Positions 9,228-19,606 of a stretch of DNA of 64,000 nt are shown piece after piece (position 1 is the first letter of the stretch; every line of letters begins with the position of its first letter). The position numbers were made by a program, and so were the translations under genes. The notes under the pieces are model-generated. The model was not told the origin of the DNA. It was given only the letters and a program-made list of their open reading frames with translations, and searched no databases. Source of the stretch: Candidatus Kaistia colombiensis (GTDB lineage Bacteria; Pseudomonadota; Alphaproteobacteria; Rhizobiales; Kaistiaceae); the NCBI GenBank assembly GCA_029203105.1, contig CP119318.1, positions 1,564,501 through 1,628,500 of the forward strand, in the 5' to 3' direction.

Positions 9228-10210
9228 AACGTCTCCTCAACGTCACGCTGGTCATTGCGACGATCCGCACGACCGCGCCGATCCTGCTCGTCGCCCTCGG
9301 CGGCTCCTTCACCACCAAGGCCGGCATCTTCAATATCGGCCTCGAAGGCCAGATGCTGGTCGGCGCCTTCTTCGCGGTGATCGGCACGATCGCCACCGGC
9401 TCGCCCTGGCTGGGCGTGCTCTGCGGCATCGCCGCGGCGCTGACGCTGGCGCTGATCTTCGCGTTGCTGGTCGTCAGCTTCAAGGCGAACGAGGTGGTGG
9501 TCGGCCTGGCGCTCAACATCCTGGCGGGCGGGCTGACCGTCTCGCTGATGAAGGCGATTTTTGGCACGCGCGGTTCGATCTTTGGTCATGGCCTGGTCGG
9601 CCTGCCGGCGCTCAAGCTGCCCAATGTCAAGGATCTCGGCTGGTTCGGCCAGATGATCTCCGGCTACACGCCGCTGGTCTATGCCGCCTTCATCCTCGTG
9701 CCGGTGCTGATCCTCTTCTACAATCGCACCCGGCTCGGCCTCTACATCCGCGTCGTCGGCGAGAAGCCGGAAGCCGCCGAAGCGCTCGGCATCTCGATCA
9801 CCCGCATCCGCTATGTGTCGTCGCTGCTCTGCGGCCTGCTGGCGGGCCTTGCCGGCGCGCATCTGGCGCTCGGCTATACGACGATGTTCACCGAGAACAT
9901 GTCGTCCGGCCGTGGCTTCATGGCGGTGGCGATCCTGATCTTCTCGAATGGCGATCCGCTGAAGATCCTGCTCGGCTGCCTCCTGTTCGGCTTCTCCGAT
10001 GCGCTGTCTCTGCGCCTGCAGACGCTGGGTATCTCGTCCTATCTGGTGCTCGCCGTGCCCTATCTGGTCGCGTTGTTCGCGCTCTTCGCGCTCTCCTACC
10101 GGTCGCGCCCGCGCGTGATCCAGGAGACGCTGGCCAGCATGGGCCGCGCCCTATCCGTCAAGTCCAACACCATCAAACCAGCTGCCGCCACGGACGCTTC
10201 CAAGCCGTGA
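9215..10210 (+). CDS. ABC importer permease 2 (nucleoside-type, BPD_transp_2)
   Basis: A 331-residue polytopic membrane protein, YufQ/NupQ-like. It carries the family signature TTKAGIFNIGLEGQMLVGAF close to the N-terminus and the segment FKANEVVVGLALNILAGG. The start at ATG 9215 overlaps the end of permease 1 by 13 nt. A longer frame upstream exists only because it is open across permease 1 and is not used. It forms the translocation pathway with permease 1. Confidence 0.92.
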   Translation: MEVLERLLNVTLVIATIRTTAPILLVALGGSFTTKAGIFNIGLEGQMLVGAFFAVIGTIATGSPWLGVLCGIAAALTLALIFALLVVSFKANEVVVGLALNILAGGLTVSLMKAIFGTRGSIFGHGLVGLPALKLPNVKDLGWFGQMISGYTPLVYAAFILVPVLILFYNRTRLGLYIRVVGEKPEAAEALGISITRIRYVSSLLCGLLAGLAGAHLALGYTTMFTENMSSGRGFMAVAILIFSNGDPLKILLGCLLFGFSDALSLRLQTLGISSYLVLAVPYLVALFALFALSYRSRPRVIQETLASMGRALSVKSNTIKPAAATDASKP

Positions 10211-10221
10211 CAGGGGATAAA

Positions 10222-11235
10222 ATGGAACGCATCATTCTCGACGTCGACTCTGCGGGCGACGATATTCTTGCGGTGCTTTTCGCGGCGATCTCGCCGTCGA
10301 TGAAGCTCGAGGGCGTCACCACGTGCACCGGTGCCGCTGGCCCGATCGATCAGGTCACCAATGTCGTCCTCAATACGCTGGCGCTGGCCGGCAAGGGCGA
10401 CGTTCCGGTTGCCAAGGGCGCCTGGCGCCCGATCGTCGGCAATTCCAAGGAAGACATGCAGGCGCCGGTACATTTCGAGAAGCGGCTCGTCGCCCGCTTC
10501 GGCGACCGGCTGAAGACCTTCAACCCGCCGGCCCCGACGCCGGCGCTGAAGGTGATCGACAAGCACGCCGTCGATTTCATCATCGACACGGCGATGGCCA
10601 ATCCCGGTGAGATCACGCTGGTCGTCACCGGTCCGATGACCAACGCCGCCATGGCCTTCCTGCAGGAGCCGGCGCTCGCCAAGGCGCTGAAGCGCATGGT
10701 GCTGCTCGGCGGCAATTTCATCACCCCCGGCAACATCACGCCGCTGGCGGAATACAACATCTGGGCCGACCCGGAAGCGGCCCGCGTTGTGCTGAACCAG
10801 GGCGTCGAGACGATCCTGGTGCCGCTCGACGTCTGCGAGGACAACCGCGCCGCCGCCAGCATGCTGACGCGCGACGACCTCTACGATCTGAAGGATGCCG
10901 GCGATCATCCCGTCCTCAAGATGATCCAGGAGACGTTCCCGATCTATATCGACATCTGGCGCGAGTTCTTCGATCTCGTCGGCTTCCCGATGGACGATAT
11001 CATCACCGTCGCGCTGGCCTTCGACCCGACGCTCTGCACCATGACCGAGCCGCTCTTCTGCGACATCGTGCTGGACGGTCGCGTCGCGCGCGGCCAGACG
11101 GTCGCCTATCGCGGTCGGCAGCTTCTGCCCGGCGGCGGACCGAAGACGACGCGGATCTGCACCGACATCGACGGTCGCCGCTTCATGAAGCTCTTCAAGG
11201 AAACGATCGTCCGCTACCAGACGGCTACGGCGTAA
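10222..11235 (+). CDS. Nucleoside hydrolase (IunH/Rih family) with a variant metal-site motif
   Basis: A 337-residue member of the inosine-uridine preferring nucleoside hydrolases, which split imported ribonucleosides into base and ribose. The calcium-binding N-terminal motif is ILDVDSAGDD, keeping the D-x-D-x3-D-D spacing of the usual DTDPGxDD but without the PG pair. Later it has LVVTGPMTNAAMA and GGNFITPGNITPLAEYN, the second part of the active site. ATG at 10222 is preceded by AGGGGATA as ribosome-binding site; an upstream in-frame GTG at 10207 is less likely. It lies 11 nt after the permease stop. Confidence 0.88.
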   Translation: MERIILDVDSAGDDILAVLFAAISPSMKLEGVTTCTGAAGPIDQVTNVVLNTLALAGKGDVPVAKGAWRPIVGNSKEDMQAPVHFEKRLVARFGDRLKTFNPPAPTPALKVIDKHAVDFIIDTAMANPGEITLVVTGPMTNAAMAFLQEPALAKALKRMVLLGGNFITPGNITPLAEYNIWADPEAARVVLNQGVETILVPLDVCEDNRAAASMLTRDDLYDLKDAGDHPVLKMIQETFPIYIDIWREFFDLVGFPMDDIITVALAFDPTLCTMTEPLFCDIVLDGRVARGQTVAYRGRQLLPGGGPKTTRICTDIDGRRFMKLFKETIVRYQTATA

Positions 11236-11245
11236 GGGCATCCAA

Positions 11246-12199
11246 ATGACCACGACTGACATCAACAGCATCCGCCCGACGCCGATCCTGCTCGATTGCG
11301 ATCCCGGCCATGATGACGCCATCGCGCTCGTGATGGCGCATCGCTCGAAGGCGATCGACCTTCTCGGCGTCACCGTCACCTGCGGCAATGCCGAGCCGGA
11401 AAAGACCGTCTCGAACACGCTGCGGATCCTGGAGTTCATCGGCGCGCAGGACGTGCCGGTCGCGGCCGGCTGCGTGCGTCCGCTCGCGCGTCCGCTGGTG
11501 CTTGGCACCGCTGATGGCCCGAGCGGCCTGGAGGGTTCGCCCTACCTGCCGCAGGCGACCAAGAAGCTCGAGCCGATGCATGCGGTCGACTTTATCGCCA
11601 AGACGCTGCGCGAGCAGACGGAACCGCTGCGCATCGTCGCTACCGGCCCGCTCTGCAATATCGGCCTGTTCATCCTGAAGTATCCGGATCTTCTTTCGAA
11701 GATCAAGGACATCACCTGGATGGGTGGCGTGTTCTGGCGCAAGAGCGAATACATCACGCCGACCGAATTCAACGCCTTCTGCGATCCGGAAGCGCTGAAG
11801 ATCGTGCTCGACAGCGGCGTGCCGATCACCATGGTCGGTCTTGACGTCACCATGAAGGTGCTGGTCGAGGCGCCGCAATATGCCGAATTCGAGAAGATCG
11901 ATACCGAGCTTGGTCGTACCGTCCTCGACTGGCTGAAGTTCTACGAGAAGCTGCATCGCGACTCGATGGGCGTTGGCGGCGCGCTGCACGACCCGCTCGC
12001 ACTCGCCCTGATCATCGACCCGACGCTGGTGAAGACGCGTCCGGCCCATATCGGCGTCGACCTGACCGGCACCTACACCTTTGGCGCGACGGTGGCGGAT
12101 TACTGGAACGAGCGCGGCCTGCCGCCGAACGCACAGGTCTGCGAGGAGGTCGATTCCGACCGCTTCTTCGACCTGCTCTACAGCCTGCTGCGCGACTGA
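11246..12199 (+). CDS. Nucleoside hydrolase (IunH/Rih family)
   Basis: A 317-residue nucleoside hydrolase with the canonical metal motif LLDCDPGHDDAIAL near residue 17. It also has ATGPLCNIGLFIL and WMGGVFWRKSEYITPTEFN with the expected Asn. Near the end comes HDPLALALIIDP, carrying the catalytic-region His-Asp. It is the last gene of the nucleoside uptake operon, 10 nt after the first hydrolase. Two divergent hydrolases probably widen the range of nucleosides cleaved; which does which cannot be told. A terminator follows directly. Confidence 0.92.
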   Translation: MTTTDINSIRPTPILLDCDPGHDDAIALVMAHRSKAIDLLGVTVTCGNAEPEKTVSNTLRILEFIGAQDVPVAAGCVRPLARPLVLGTADGPSGLEGSPYLPQATKKLEPMHAVDFIAKTLREQTEPLRIVATGPLCNIGLFILKYPDLLSKIKDITWMGGVFWRKSEYITPTEFNAFCDPEALKIVLDSGVPITMVGLDVTMKVLVEAPQYAEFEKIDTELGRTVLDWLKFYEKLHRDSMGVGGALHDPLALALIIDPTLVKTRPAHIGVDLTGTYTFGATVADYWNERGLPPNAQVCEEVDSDRFFDLLYSLLRD

Positions 12200-12226
12200 G
12201 CCGCGCCACACATTTCCATCGACATG

Positions 12227-12259
12227 AAACATCCCGGGCCTCGCCCGGGATGTTTTTTT
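12227..12259. terminator. Bidirectional intrinsic terminator between convergent genes
   Basis: AAACATCCCGGGC pairs with GCCCGGGATGTTT across a very short CT loop, and a T run follows on the plus strand. The A residues on the other side serve the minus strand. It ends the nucleoside operon and the convergent copper ATPase transcript. Confidence 0.9.
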
Positions 12260-12265
12260 ATGCGC

Positions 12266-14743
12266 TCAGATCTTCGTTACGCGCAGCCGCAGCGCGTTGA
12301 CGATCACGCTGAAGGACGACAGCGCCATCGCCGCCGCCGCGATCACCGGCGACAGCAGCAGGCCGAGGACGGGATAGAGCAGGCCGGCCGCGACGGGGAT
12401 GCCGGCGGCGTTGTAGACGAAGGCGAAGAACAGGTTCTCCCGGATATTGCCCATCGTGGCCTGGCTGAGCTTTCGCGCCTGCACGATGCCCATCAGATCG
12501 CCGCGCAGCAGTGTCACCCCGGCGCTCTCCATCGCGACATCCGTGCCGGTGCCCATCGCAATGCCGACATCGGCCGCCGCCAGTGCCGGGGCGTCGTTGA
12601 CGCCGTCGCCTGCCATGGCGACAACCTTGCCCTCGGCCCGGAAGGCGGCGACGATATTGCCCTTGTCCTCCGGCAAGACCTCCGCCTTCACCTCGTCGAT
12701 GCCGAGCCGCCGTGCCACCGCCTCCGCTGTTGTCCGGTTGTCGCCGGTCAGCATGACGATGCGGATGCCCGCCTCATGCAGCGCGCGGATCGCAGCCGGT
12801 GTCGTCTCCTTGACCGGATCGGCAATCGCCAGCACGCCGGCCGCCTTGCCGTCGACGGCGACGAGAATGGCGGTGGCGCCGTCGCTACGCAGCCGGTCGG
12901 CCTCCGCCTCGATATCCGCGATGTCGGCGCCCAGTTCGGAGAGGTAGCGTGAATTGCCGAGGGCGATCGTGCGGCCGCCGACCCGGCCGATCACGCCCTT
13001 GCCGGTAGGCGAATCGAAATCCTCGACCGGATCGAGCACCAGCCCGCGATCCTTCGCGGCAGCGACGATGGCGGCGGCGAGGGGGTGCTCGCTCACGTTC
13101 TCCACGCTGGCGGCTAGCCGCAGCAGCTCGTCTTCGGCAAAGCCCGCCGCCGGCTGGATCGCCGTGACGCGTGGCCGGCCCTCGGTCAAGGTGCCGGTCT
13201 TGTCGACGACGAGCACGTCGACCTTCTCCATGCGCTCCAGCGCCTCGGCGTTCTTGATCAGCACTCCTGCCTGGGCGCCACGGCCGACACCGACCATGAT
13301 CGACATCGGCGTCGCCAGGCCGAGCGCGCAGGGACAGGCGATGATCAGCACGCTGACCGCCGCGATCAGGCCATAGGCCATGGCCGGCTGCGGCCCCCCG
13401 ATCGCCCAGGCGGCGAAGGCCACGAGCGCCACCAGCACAACGAGCGGCACGAACCAGGACGACACCGTGTCGGCCAGCCGCTGGATCGGGGCGCGCGAGC
13501 GCTGCGCCTTCGAGACCATTTGGACGATCTGCGCCAGCATGGTGTCGGCGCCGACCTTTTCCGCCCGCATCACGAACGAGCCCTGGCCGTTCAGCGTGCC
13601 GCCGATGACCTTGGCGCCGGACGTCTTGGCGACGGCCAGCGGTTCGCCGGTGACCATAGATTCATCGACATTGGAGCGCCCCTCCAGCACCTCGCCGTCG
13701 AGCGGCACCTTGTCGCCGGGGCGCACGCGCAGCCGATCGCCGACCTGCACATGGCCAAGGTCGACGTCTTCCTCGCCGCCGTCCTCGGCGATCCGCGGCG
13801 CGGTGGCCGGGGCGAGATTGAGCAGCGCCTTGATCGCGCCGGAGGTCCGTTCGCGGGCGCGAAGCTCCAGCACCTGGCCGAGCAGCACCAGCACGGTGAT
13901 CACCGCCGCCGCCTCGAAATAGACGGCAACCGAGCCGTCATGGCCCTGGAATGCCGGCGGGAACAGTCCGGGCGCCAGCGTGGCGATGATGCTGTAGAGC
14001 CACGCGATGCCGGTGCCCATCGCAATCAGCGTGAACATGTTGAGCGAGCGATTGACGAGCGACTGCCAGCCGCGAACAAAGAACGGCCAGCCGGCCCAGA
14101 GCACCACGGGCGTGGCGAGGACCAGCTGAATCCAGTTCGACGCCGTCCCCCCGATGAGGTGGCCGATATTGAAAATGTGGCCGCCCATTTCGAGCACGAA
14201 GACGGGGAGGGCAAGCGCCAGCCCGACCCAGAACCGTCGCGTCATGTCGCGCAGTTCCTCGCTCGGACCCGCATCGGCGGTGACCAGGACAGGCTCCAGC
14301 GCCATGCCGCAGATCGGGCAGCTTCCGGGGCCGATCTGGCGGATCTCGGGGTGCATCGGGCAGGTGTAGATCGCGCCCTCCGCCGCCGCCGGGTGTGTCG
14401 TCCCGGTCGGCGCCGTGCCGGTCTTGGCCGCGCCGTGTCCGGCCTGCGCGTAGCGTGCCGGCTCTAGCTTGAATTTCGACAGGCAGCTGTCCGAGCAGAA
14501 GAAATAGTCTTCTCCGTCGTAGCGCGCCCGGAACCGCGTCGCCTCCGGATCGACATCCATCCCGCAGACGGGATCCTTCACGCGGTTCGCGCCGCTGCCA
14601 TGTGAGTCCGGGGGGCCATGACCGGAAGGATGGGCGTGATGGTGCGAATGCCCGGGGGCGTTCAACCGTGCAGCCGATCCGTCGCCGTTCTCCGGCTGGT
14701 TGGGATCGCCCCCGGTCGGAATGGTCTTCGTCGTGACAGCCAT
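12266..14743 (-). CDS. copA: Copper-translocating P1B-type ATPase with YHS and heavy-metal-binding N-terminal domains
   Basis: An 825-residue cation pump. A His-rich leader precedes a YHS domain (KDPVCGMDVDPEATRF, then YFFCSDSC) and a heavy-metal-binding domain (YTCPMHPEIRQIGPGSC, CPICGM). The ATPase core has phosphorylation motif DKTGTLTEGRP, GDGVNDAPALAAADVGIAMG, and the CPC metal site in ACPCALGLATP, which points to Cu(I) export. I chose ATG 14743 because GGGAGG sits 5 nt upstream; an in-frame ATG at 14758 would put that site inside the gene. No copper regulator or chaperone gene is adjacent. Confidence 0.93.
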   Translation of the reverse strand: MAVTTKTIPTGGDPNQPENGDGSAARLNAPGHSHHHAHPSGHGPPDSHGSGANRVKDPVCGMDVDPEATRFRARYDGEDYFFCSDSCLSKFKLEPARYAQAGHGAAKTGTAPTGTTHPAAAEGAIYTCPMHPEIRQIGPGSCPICGMALEPVLVTADAGPSEELRDMTRRFWVGLALALPVFVLEMGGHIFNIGHLIGGTASNWIQLVLATPVVLWAGWPFFVRGWQSLVNRSLNMFTLIAMGTGIAWLYSIIATLAPGLFPPAFQGHDGSVAVYFEAAAVITVLVLLGQVLELRARERTSGAIKALLNLAPATAPRIAEDGGEEDVDLGHVQVGDRLRVRPGDKVPLDGEVLEGRSNVDESMVTGEPLAVAKTSGAKVIGGTLNGQGSFVMRAEKVGADTMLAQIVQMVSKAQRSRAPIQRLADTVSSWFVPLVVLVALVAFAAWAIGGPQPAMAYGLIAAVSVLIIACPCALGLATPMSIMVGVGRGAQAGVLIKNAEALERMEKVDVLVVDKTGTLTEGRPRVTAIQPAAGFAEDELLRLAASVENVSEHPLAAAIVAAAKDRGLVLDPVEDFDSPTGKGVIGRVGGRTIALGNSRYLSELGADIADIEAEADRLRSDGATAILVAVDGKAAGVLAIADPVKETTPAAIRALHEAGIRIVMLTGDNRTTAEAVARRLGIDEVKAEVLPEDKGNIVAAFRAEGKVVAMAGDGVNDAPALAAADVGIAMGTGTDVAMESAGVTLLRGDLMGIVQARKLSQATMGNIRENLFFAFVYNAAGIPVAAGLLYPVLGLLLSPVIAAAAMALSSFSVIVNALRLRVTKI

Positions 14744-15089
14744 GGCAACCTCCCGCATTTGCTCATCAGGAGCCTGCGGCTTCCCACGATGGCAAGGTCA
14801 AGCAAGATTTTTGGCGTGCAGGGTCCGACGGCTTGCCTACGCCATTCAGCTTCGCCACGCCTCCAATGGCGCGTTTCTGCCTCTCGTGGCGGACTTTGGG
14901 ATCGACACCGTCACGACCTCCGCTACGCCCTCTCAGGCTGGCCTGATCCTGCGCCAAGCAGCCGCTCGGAGAAGTCCCGGCTTCATTCGGGACTGGGGTT
15001 TACCCAGCCCATAAAGCATCCTAAGGTTGACGAAGTACTATTACTATAAACCATGCGTATGCAGTTAGTTAGCTCAAAGTTTGAAGCAT
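14744..15089. other. Intergenic spacer between copA and the autotransporter; no gene seen
   Basis: A divergent spacer of about 345 nt that must contain promoters for copA (minus) and the autotransporter (plus). AT content rises at 15035-15080. I could not identify a clear CueR-type operator or a structured RNA, and the short open frames lack ribosome-binding sites and protein features. Confidence 0.4.
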
Positions 15090-18000
15090 ATGTCCTCCTT
15101 CCGTAGGGGGCGCTTGGTAGTCGTGCCATTGGGGGCCATCTTGCATTCTGCCAATACGGTTTTGTCGTCCGCGCGCCCGCTCGGCGGCACTTCTACCCAC
15201 GAGAGTCGGGCAGCGCGCATGCTGTCTGCCGGCGGCGCCTTCGCGCGGTGGCTGCGCTGCGGCGTGTCGCATATGGCGCTGGCAATCCCCGCTGCCGGTG
15301 GTGCACCGGCAACGCGCATGGCCTGCCGTGTCCTCGGGATGAGGCGCAAGCGATTGGGGTTTGGATTGCTTGGGCTGAGCGCGGCGATGGCCGGCATTGT
15401 TTTCTCAGCCTCGACAGCGAATGCCCAGGCACTTGAGGTGACTTCCGGAAGTGTGAATTTCGATGGAAGGAACCCAACCTTCGCTTCTTGGCGAGATGGC
15501 GTGAATATCTTCCGCTTCATCGTAGGTGGCGGCGCCGCCGACCCCAGCGCCGAAATGATCCTTCAGGGTGGCGTCGTCATCAACGCGACGCGTCCTGCCT
15601 CAAACAATCTTGGCGATACCAACAATATCGGCTCAATTGCGGGCGGAACGCTCAGCATCCTTGGCTCCGGAACGGCCATTTCATCGACCAACTATTTCTT
15701 CCTTGCGGCGCGTGCGAATGAGATCGGCCATATGGTCGTCAGTGACGGCGCCTCGCTGCACAGTGCGCAGGTGCGTGTCGGCCAGAATGGAACCGCGACC
15801 TTCGTTGCCAGCGGGGCGGGCACAAGGTGGATCACCGGCGGCGCTGGTGCCGATTCATATGTCGTAGTTGGCGCCAATGCCGGGTCAGACGGGACCCTGA
15901 CGGTAACCGATGGCGCCGTTGCGGAGGTCGAGAGCTTCTTTACCGTCGGTGGCGTCGGTACCGGTCGGGCGACTATCTCGGACAATGCTACCATCACGAC
16001 ACAGACCGAGTTGCGTGTCGGCATGGCCGCGGCCGGTGTCGGCACCCTGAGCGTTGAAAGCGGCGGACGGGTCAGTGGCAATCTGGCCTATATCGGCAAT
16101 GGCGGCACTGGGATGGTCAGCGTTGACGGCGCGACCTCCCGCCTTGCAATCGAGACCGAGATGTTTCTCGGTGGCGGAACTTTCGCTGCGGGCGCGCGGA
16201 ACGGCACGTTGAATGTGACGAATGGCGGCCTGGCTACGGCCGAGATCGCCTATATCGGTCACACCGGCACGGGCGTCATCAATCTCACCGGCCCGGGCAG
16301 CGGCCTGATCGTCAGCGATACCGGCTATCTGGCCGATCAGGACGGATCGACGGGAGAGATCAACATCGCAAATGGCGCGGGGGCGACCTTCGGAACACTC
16401 CACGCCGGCAACAGGGGGGCAGGGACCATCGATATCGGTGGATCGGGCTCGAAGCTGGTGGCCACCGATACTCTCTATGTCGGCACCTATGGAACCGCGA
16501 CGGGCGCCGTCAACGTCCACGATGGCGCCAGCTTGGCGACGACGCGGGCGGTGATCGCCGAAAGTGGCACGGGCACGGTCTCGGTCAACGGTGCGGGTTC
16601 GAGCTGGACCGTCGCCGAGGAGTTGCTGCTGACGTCGGCGGGCGGCAGCGGCACGCTCGACATCGACAATGGCGGTCTGGTCGTCGCAGACAGCATCCGC
16701 TTCGGCGCGGGTGACCCGGCCGGCGACGGCGCCATCAATGTTGGCGACGCGGTGCTGGCAGTTGGCCAGATTCGGCGCGATGGAGCAGCCTCTGCCGATC
16801 TGCTTTTCGATGGCGGCACCCTGATGCTCACCCGCGATCAGGATGCTCTCTTCGACGGCATGGATGTCAATGACGTGACCTTCGGTCCGGGCGGCGCGAC
16901 GTTCGACACGCAGGGTTTTGACGTGCGCACGGTCGCCCAGCTCAATGGCGCCGGCTCGTTCACCAAGCTTGGCAGCGGCACGCTCACACTTGGAGAGCGG
17001 GCAGCCTATACCGGCGATACGCAGGTGGAGGAAGGAACGCTGGCTGCCGGCGGGGCCGACATCTTCGCCGCAGCGGGCCTGCACAACATCGGCCAGCACG
17101 GCACCTTGCTGCTCAACGGTTTCGATCAAACCCTGAATTCGGTCAACAATGCCGGCACCATCCGCTTCGGCGGAGCGTCTGTCGGCACGCGGCTTACGGT
17201 TGCCGACAATTATGCGGGCGCCGGCGGCACTATCGATTTCAACGTCGCACTGGGCGACGACGCATCGGCTGCCGATTTGCTGCACGTTCAGGGCGACACG
17301 TCCGGCAACAGCTTCGTCCGTGTCACCAATGTCGGTGGCATGGGCGCGGAAACCACCGGCGACGGCATTCGCATCATCCAGGTCGATGGTGCCTCGGCGG
17401 CCGGCGCTTTTGCGCTGTCCGGTCCGGCCATCGGCGGCGCCTATCGCTATAACCTATTCCAAAACGATCTGACCGGAACGCTGGATGACGGCGACTGGTA
17501 TCTGCGCGCCGATGGCCTTGCACCGACACTGCCGACCTATGAGAGCTATCCGGCCGTCATGCTCGGTCTGATCTCGCTGCCGACCCTGCAGCAGCGCGTC
17601 GGCGACCGCCGCCCCGGTTCGGACGACAAGACCGGCGGCAACGGCCTGTGGACCCGCATCGAAGGCTCGACCAGCCGCGTCAAGGCGGATAGCTCGACCA
17701 CCAGCGCATCCTATGACAGCGACCTGTTTCAGTTGCAGGTCGGCATTGACGGCCAGCTTGTCGAGAACGCCAGCGGCGCGCTGATCGCCGGCCTGACGGC
17801 GCAATATAGCCGCGCCAGCGCCGACGTGTCCTCGGATCTCGGCAATGGCTCCAACACCACCGAAGGCTATGGCATCGGTGCCAACCTGACCTAGTATGGC
17901 ACGAACGGCGTCTATGTCGACAGCCAGGCGCAGTTTGCCTGGTTCGACACCGACCTCTCGGCCGATGGCGTCGGCAAGCTCGCCGATGGCAACAACGGCA

Positions 18001-18464
18001 CCGGCTACGCGCTCTCGGTCGAACTCGGCAAGGAACTGGCGGTGGCAAAGGGCTGGACGGTGACGCCGCAGGCGCAGCTCGCCTATGCCTCGGTCGATTT
18101 CGACGACCTGACCGACCCGTTCGGCGCCGAGGTCTCGCTGCGCAAGGGCGATAGCCTGAAAGGCCGGGTCGGCGCAGCACTCGGTCGTGACGCCGCCTGG
18201 CAGGACGCCGAGGGCCGCAAGGCACGTAGCCATGTCTATGGCATCACCAGCCTGACCTACGAATTCCTGGATGGCGCCACGGTCGCGGTATCGGGCGTCG
18301 ATCTGGTCGCCGAGCCGCAGAAGTTCGGCGCGGAGCTCGGCCTTGGCGGCACCTACAACTGGGCCGACGAGCGTTTCGCGCTGCATGGCGAGGCCGTTGC
18401 CTCGACCAGTTTCGACGGCAGCTACGGCTACAAGGGCACGGTCGGTTTGACGGTCGGGTTCTAG
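15090..18464 (+). pseudogene. Autotransporter (type V secretion) gene interrupted by an in-frame TAG
   Basis: One frame encodes about 1124 residues broken only by TAG at 17892-17894 (codon 935). The passenger has a signal peptide ending STANAQA and many approximately 45-residue repeats around motifs such as GTLNVTNGGLATAEIAYIG, typical of PEP-type beta-helix adhesins, plus a late GSGTLTLGERAAYTGDTQVE pertactin-like repeat. The barrel starts around residue 850 (GNGLWTRIEGSTSRVKAD) and ends in Phe (GLTVGF), the outer-membrane insertion signature. The stop falls in ANLT*YGTNGVYVDSQ, where relatives have Trp, so TGG to TAG is the likely change. ATG 15339 (MRRKRLGFGLLG) is an alternative start giving a shorter signal peptide. 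Without readthrough the barrel is incomplete and the protein should not be secreted. Confidence 0.85.
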
Positions 18465-18529
18465 GAAGCATTCCTGCATTGGGGGCGGTCGGCTCGCTGA
18501 CCGTTCCTCGCCGCAAGATGTCGTGGTCG

Positions 18530-19513
18530 TTCTGCTAAAGGCCACGATGAGGTCGGTTTTGTTTTTCCCGGAGAAATGTGAGCCGGCACCTCGACAGGCA
18601 TCGAAGCGTATGACGGGGACGCCATCGCGCTCGGAGAAGTCTTCCTTTCGAAGCTGGCACATCTCGGCGATGCGAGCCCCGGTGAAGGCACACAGCCATG
18701 GTGCCCAGCGCTTGGCTGCGGCGGTCTCCTCGTACTCCTGTTCGGGCTTCCGGTACGCGTTGGCGGCCTTCAAGATGTCCAGCGCCTCTTCGTCCGTGAA
18801 CCCTTTGCCTCGCATCCTCACGCCCTTGGCGAGCTTGACCTTCACGCCTTCTGCAGGATTGAACGGCGGCTTCGCGTTGTCGATGGCCCACCGGAAGCAC
18901 GCCCGCAGCGCTGCGAGGTCGCTGTCCCGCGATCACGCCTTCCCGCGCCAAGCCGCTATCCGCCATCCTCTCGAAGACCACTTCAAGCAAGGCGTACCAG
19001 TCGAGATCAGGCGCGGCCTTCGCGATTTCTGCTTTGGTGAGGACCAGTGGGGCAATGCCAAGTCCTGCCTGGTCGACGAGTAGCCCATCGCGGTCCTGAG
19101 ATTCTCCGGGGAGCCATCGGCTGCCGTGATCGTGCTCTGCAAGCGTTCCGTGTCGCTCACAAGCTCCGTGATCTTCTCGTCCGTGCTCCCGGCGACGATG
19201 TCGCGGTAGACGATACCGACCAATGCCTCGGCCCGCTTGTGGGTCAGGGGCTGAGGTCTCTCGCAACGGCTGACCAGTACCGCAGGACCGCCGCCAAGGC
19301 AGCGCTGTGCCGGGCCTTCGCTTCTGTCGGGTCGCGGGTTCGCAAGCTCGCCTCGACAAATTCTCCAATCGTGGTGGGGATCACGTCCTCCCCAATGGGG
19401 AGATCGAGCTTCCGGCCCTTCACCTTGGGCAGCACGTCGGAAGGAACGCGCACCTTGAGGCGGAGCATGCCTGATGCGGAATGTCGTAGGGGACGTGCCA
19501 TCGCCAAAGCCAC
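18530..19513 (-). pseudogene. Decayed tyrosine integrase (phage/island type)
   Basis: Pieces of one integrase lie in different frames. The N-terminal part (19513-19244) reads MLRLKVRVPSDVLPKVKGR and TRDPTEAKARHSAALAAVL, the usual island-integrase start. A middle part near 19220-18930 contains IVYRDIVAGS and, in another frame, DLDWYALLEVVFERMADSGL. The part before 18845 reads GFTDEEALDILKAANAYRK and LCAFTGARIAEMCQLRKED, with the first catalytic Arg. The last catalytic region (HxxR, Tyr) is missing. At least two frameshifts and a 3' loss make it inactive. It starts 68 nt from the left copy of the tRNA-Thr repeat, the same layout as the intact integrase beside the tRNA. Confidence 0.8.
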
Positions 19514-19580
19514 TGTGTGAAGGCGAGGGGGTGGTAAGTGGCTGGGTTATCTCAATTTCTTGACATCGATCAAGAAATGA

Positions 19581-19606
19581 TGGTGCTGCAAGAGAGGATT
19601 GAACTC
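19581..19606. repeat. attL: Left attachment repeat (copy of tRNA-Thr 3' end)
   Basis: These 26 nt begin TGGTGCTGCAAGAGAGG and match exactly the minus-strand 3' end of the tRNA-Thr gene at 36974-36999; identity stops at 19607. It marks the distal end of the island. Confidence 0.88.

Noticed and set aside
15885..17285. 466-codon frame antisense to the autotransporter
   Set aside because: Arises from the repeated Gly/Asn codons of the passenger. No ribosome-binding site or family.
17454..18845. 463-codon minus-strand frame joining integrase sequence to unrelated residues
   Set aside because: Only its first 100 residues are integrase-like. The rest is antisense of the autotransporter barrel, so it was used only as evidence for the integrase pseudogene.
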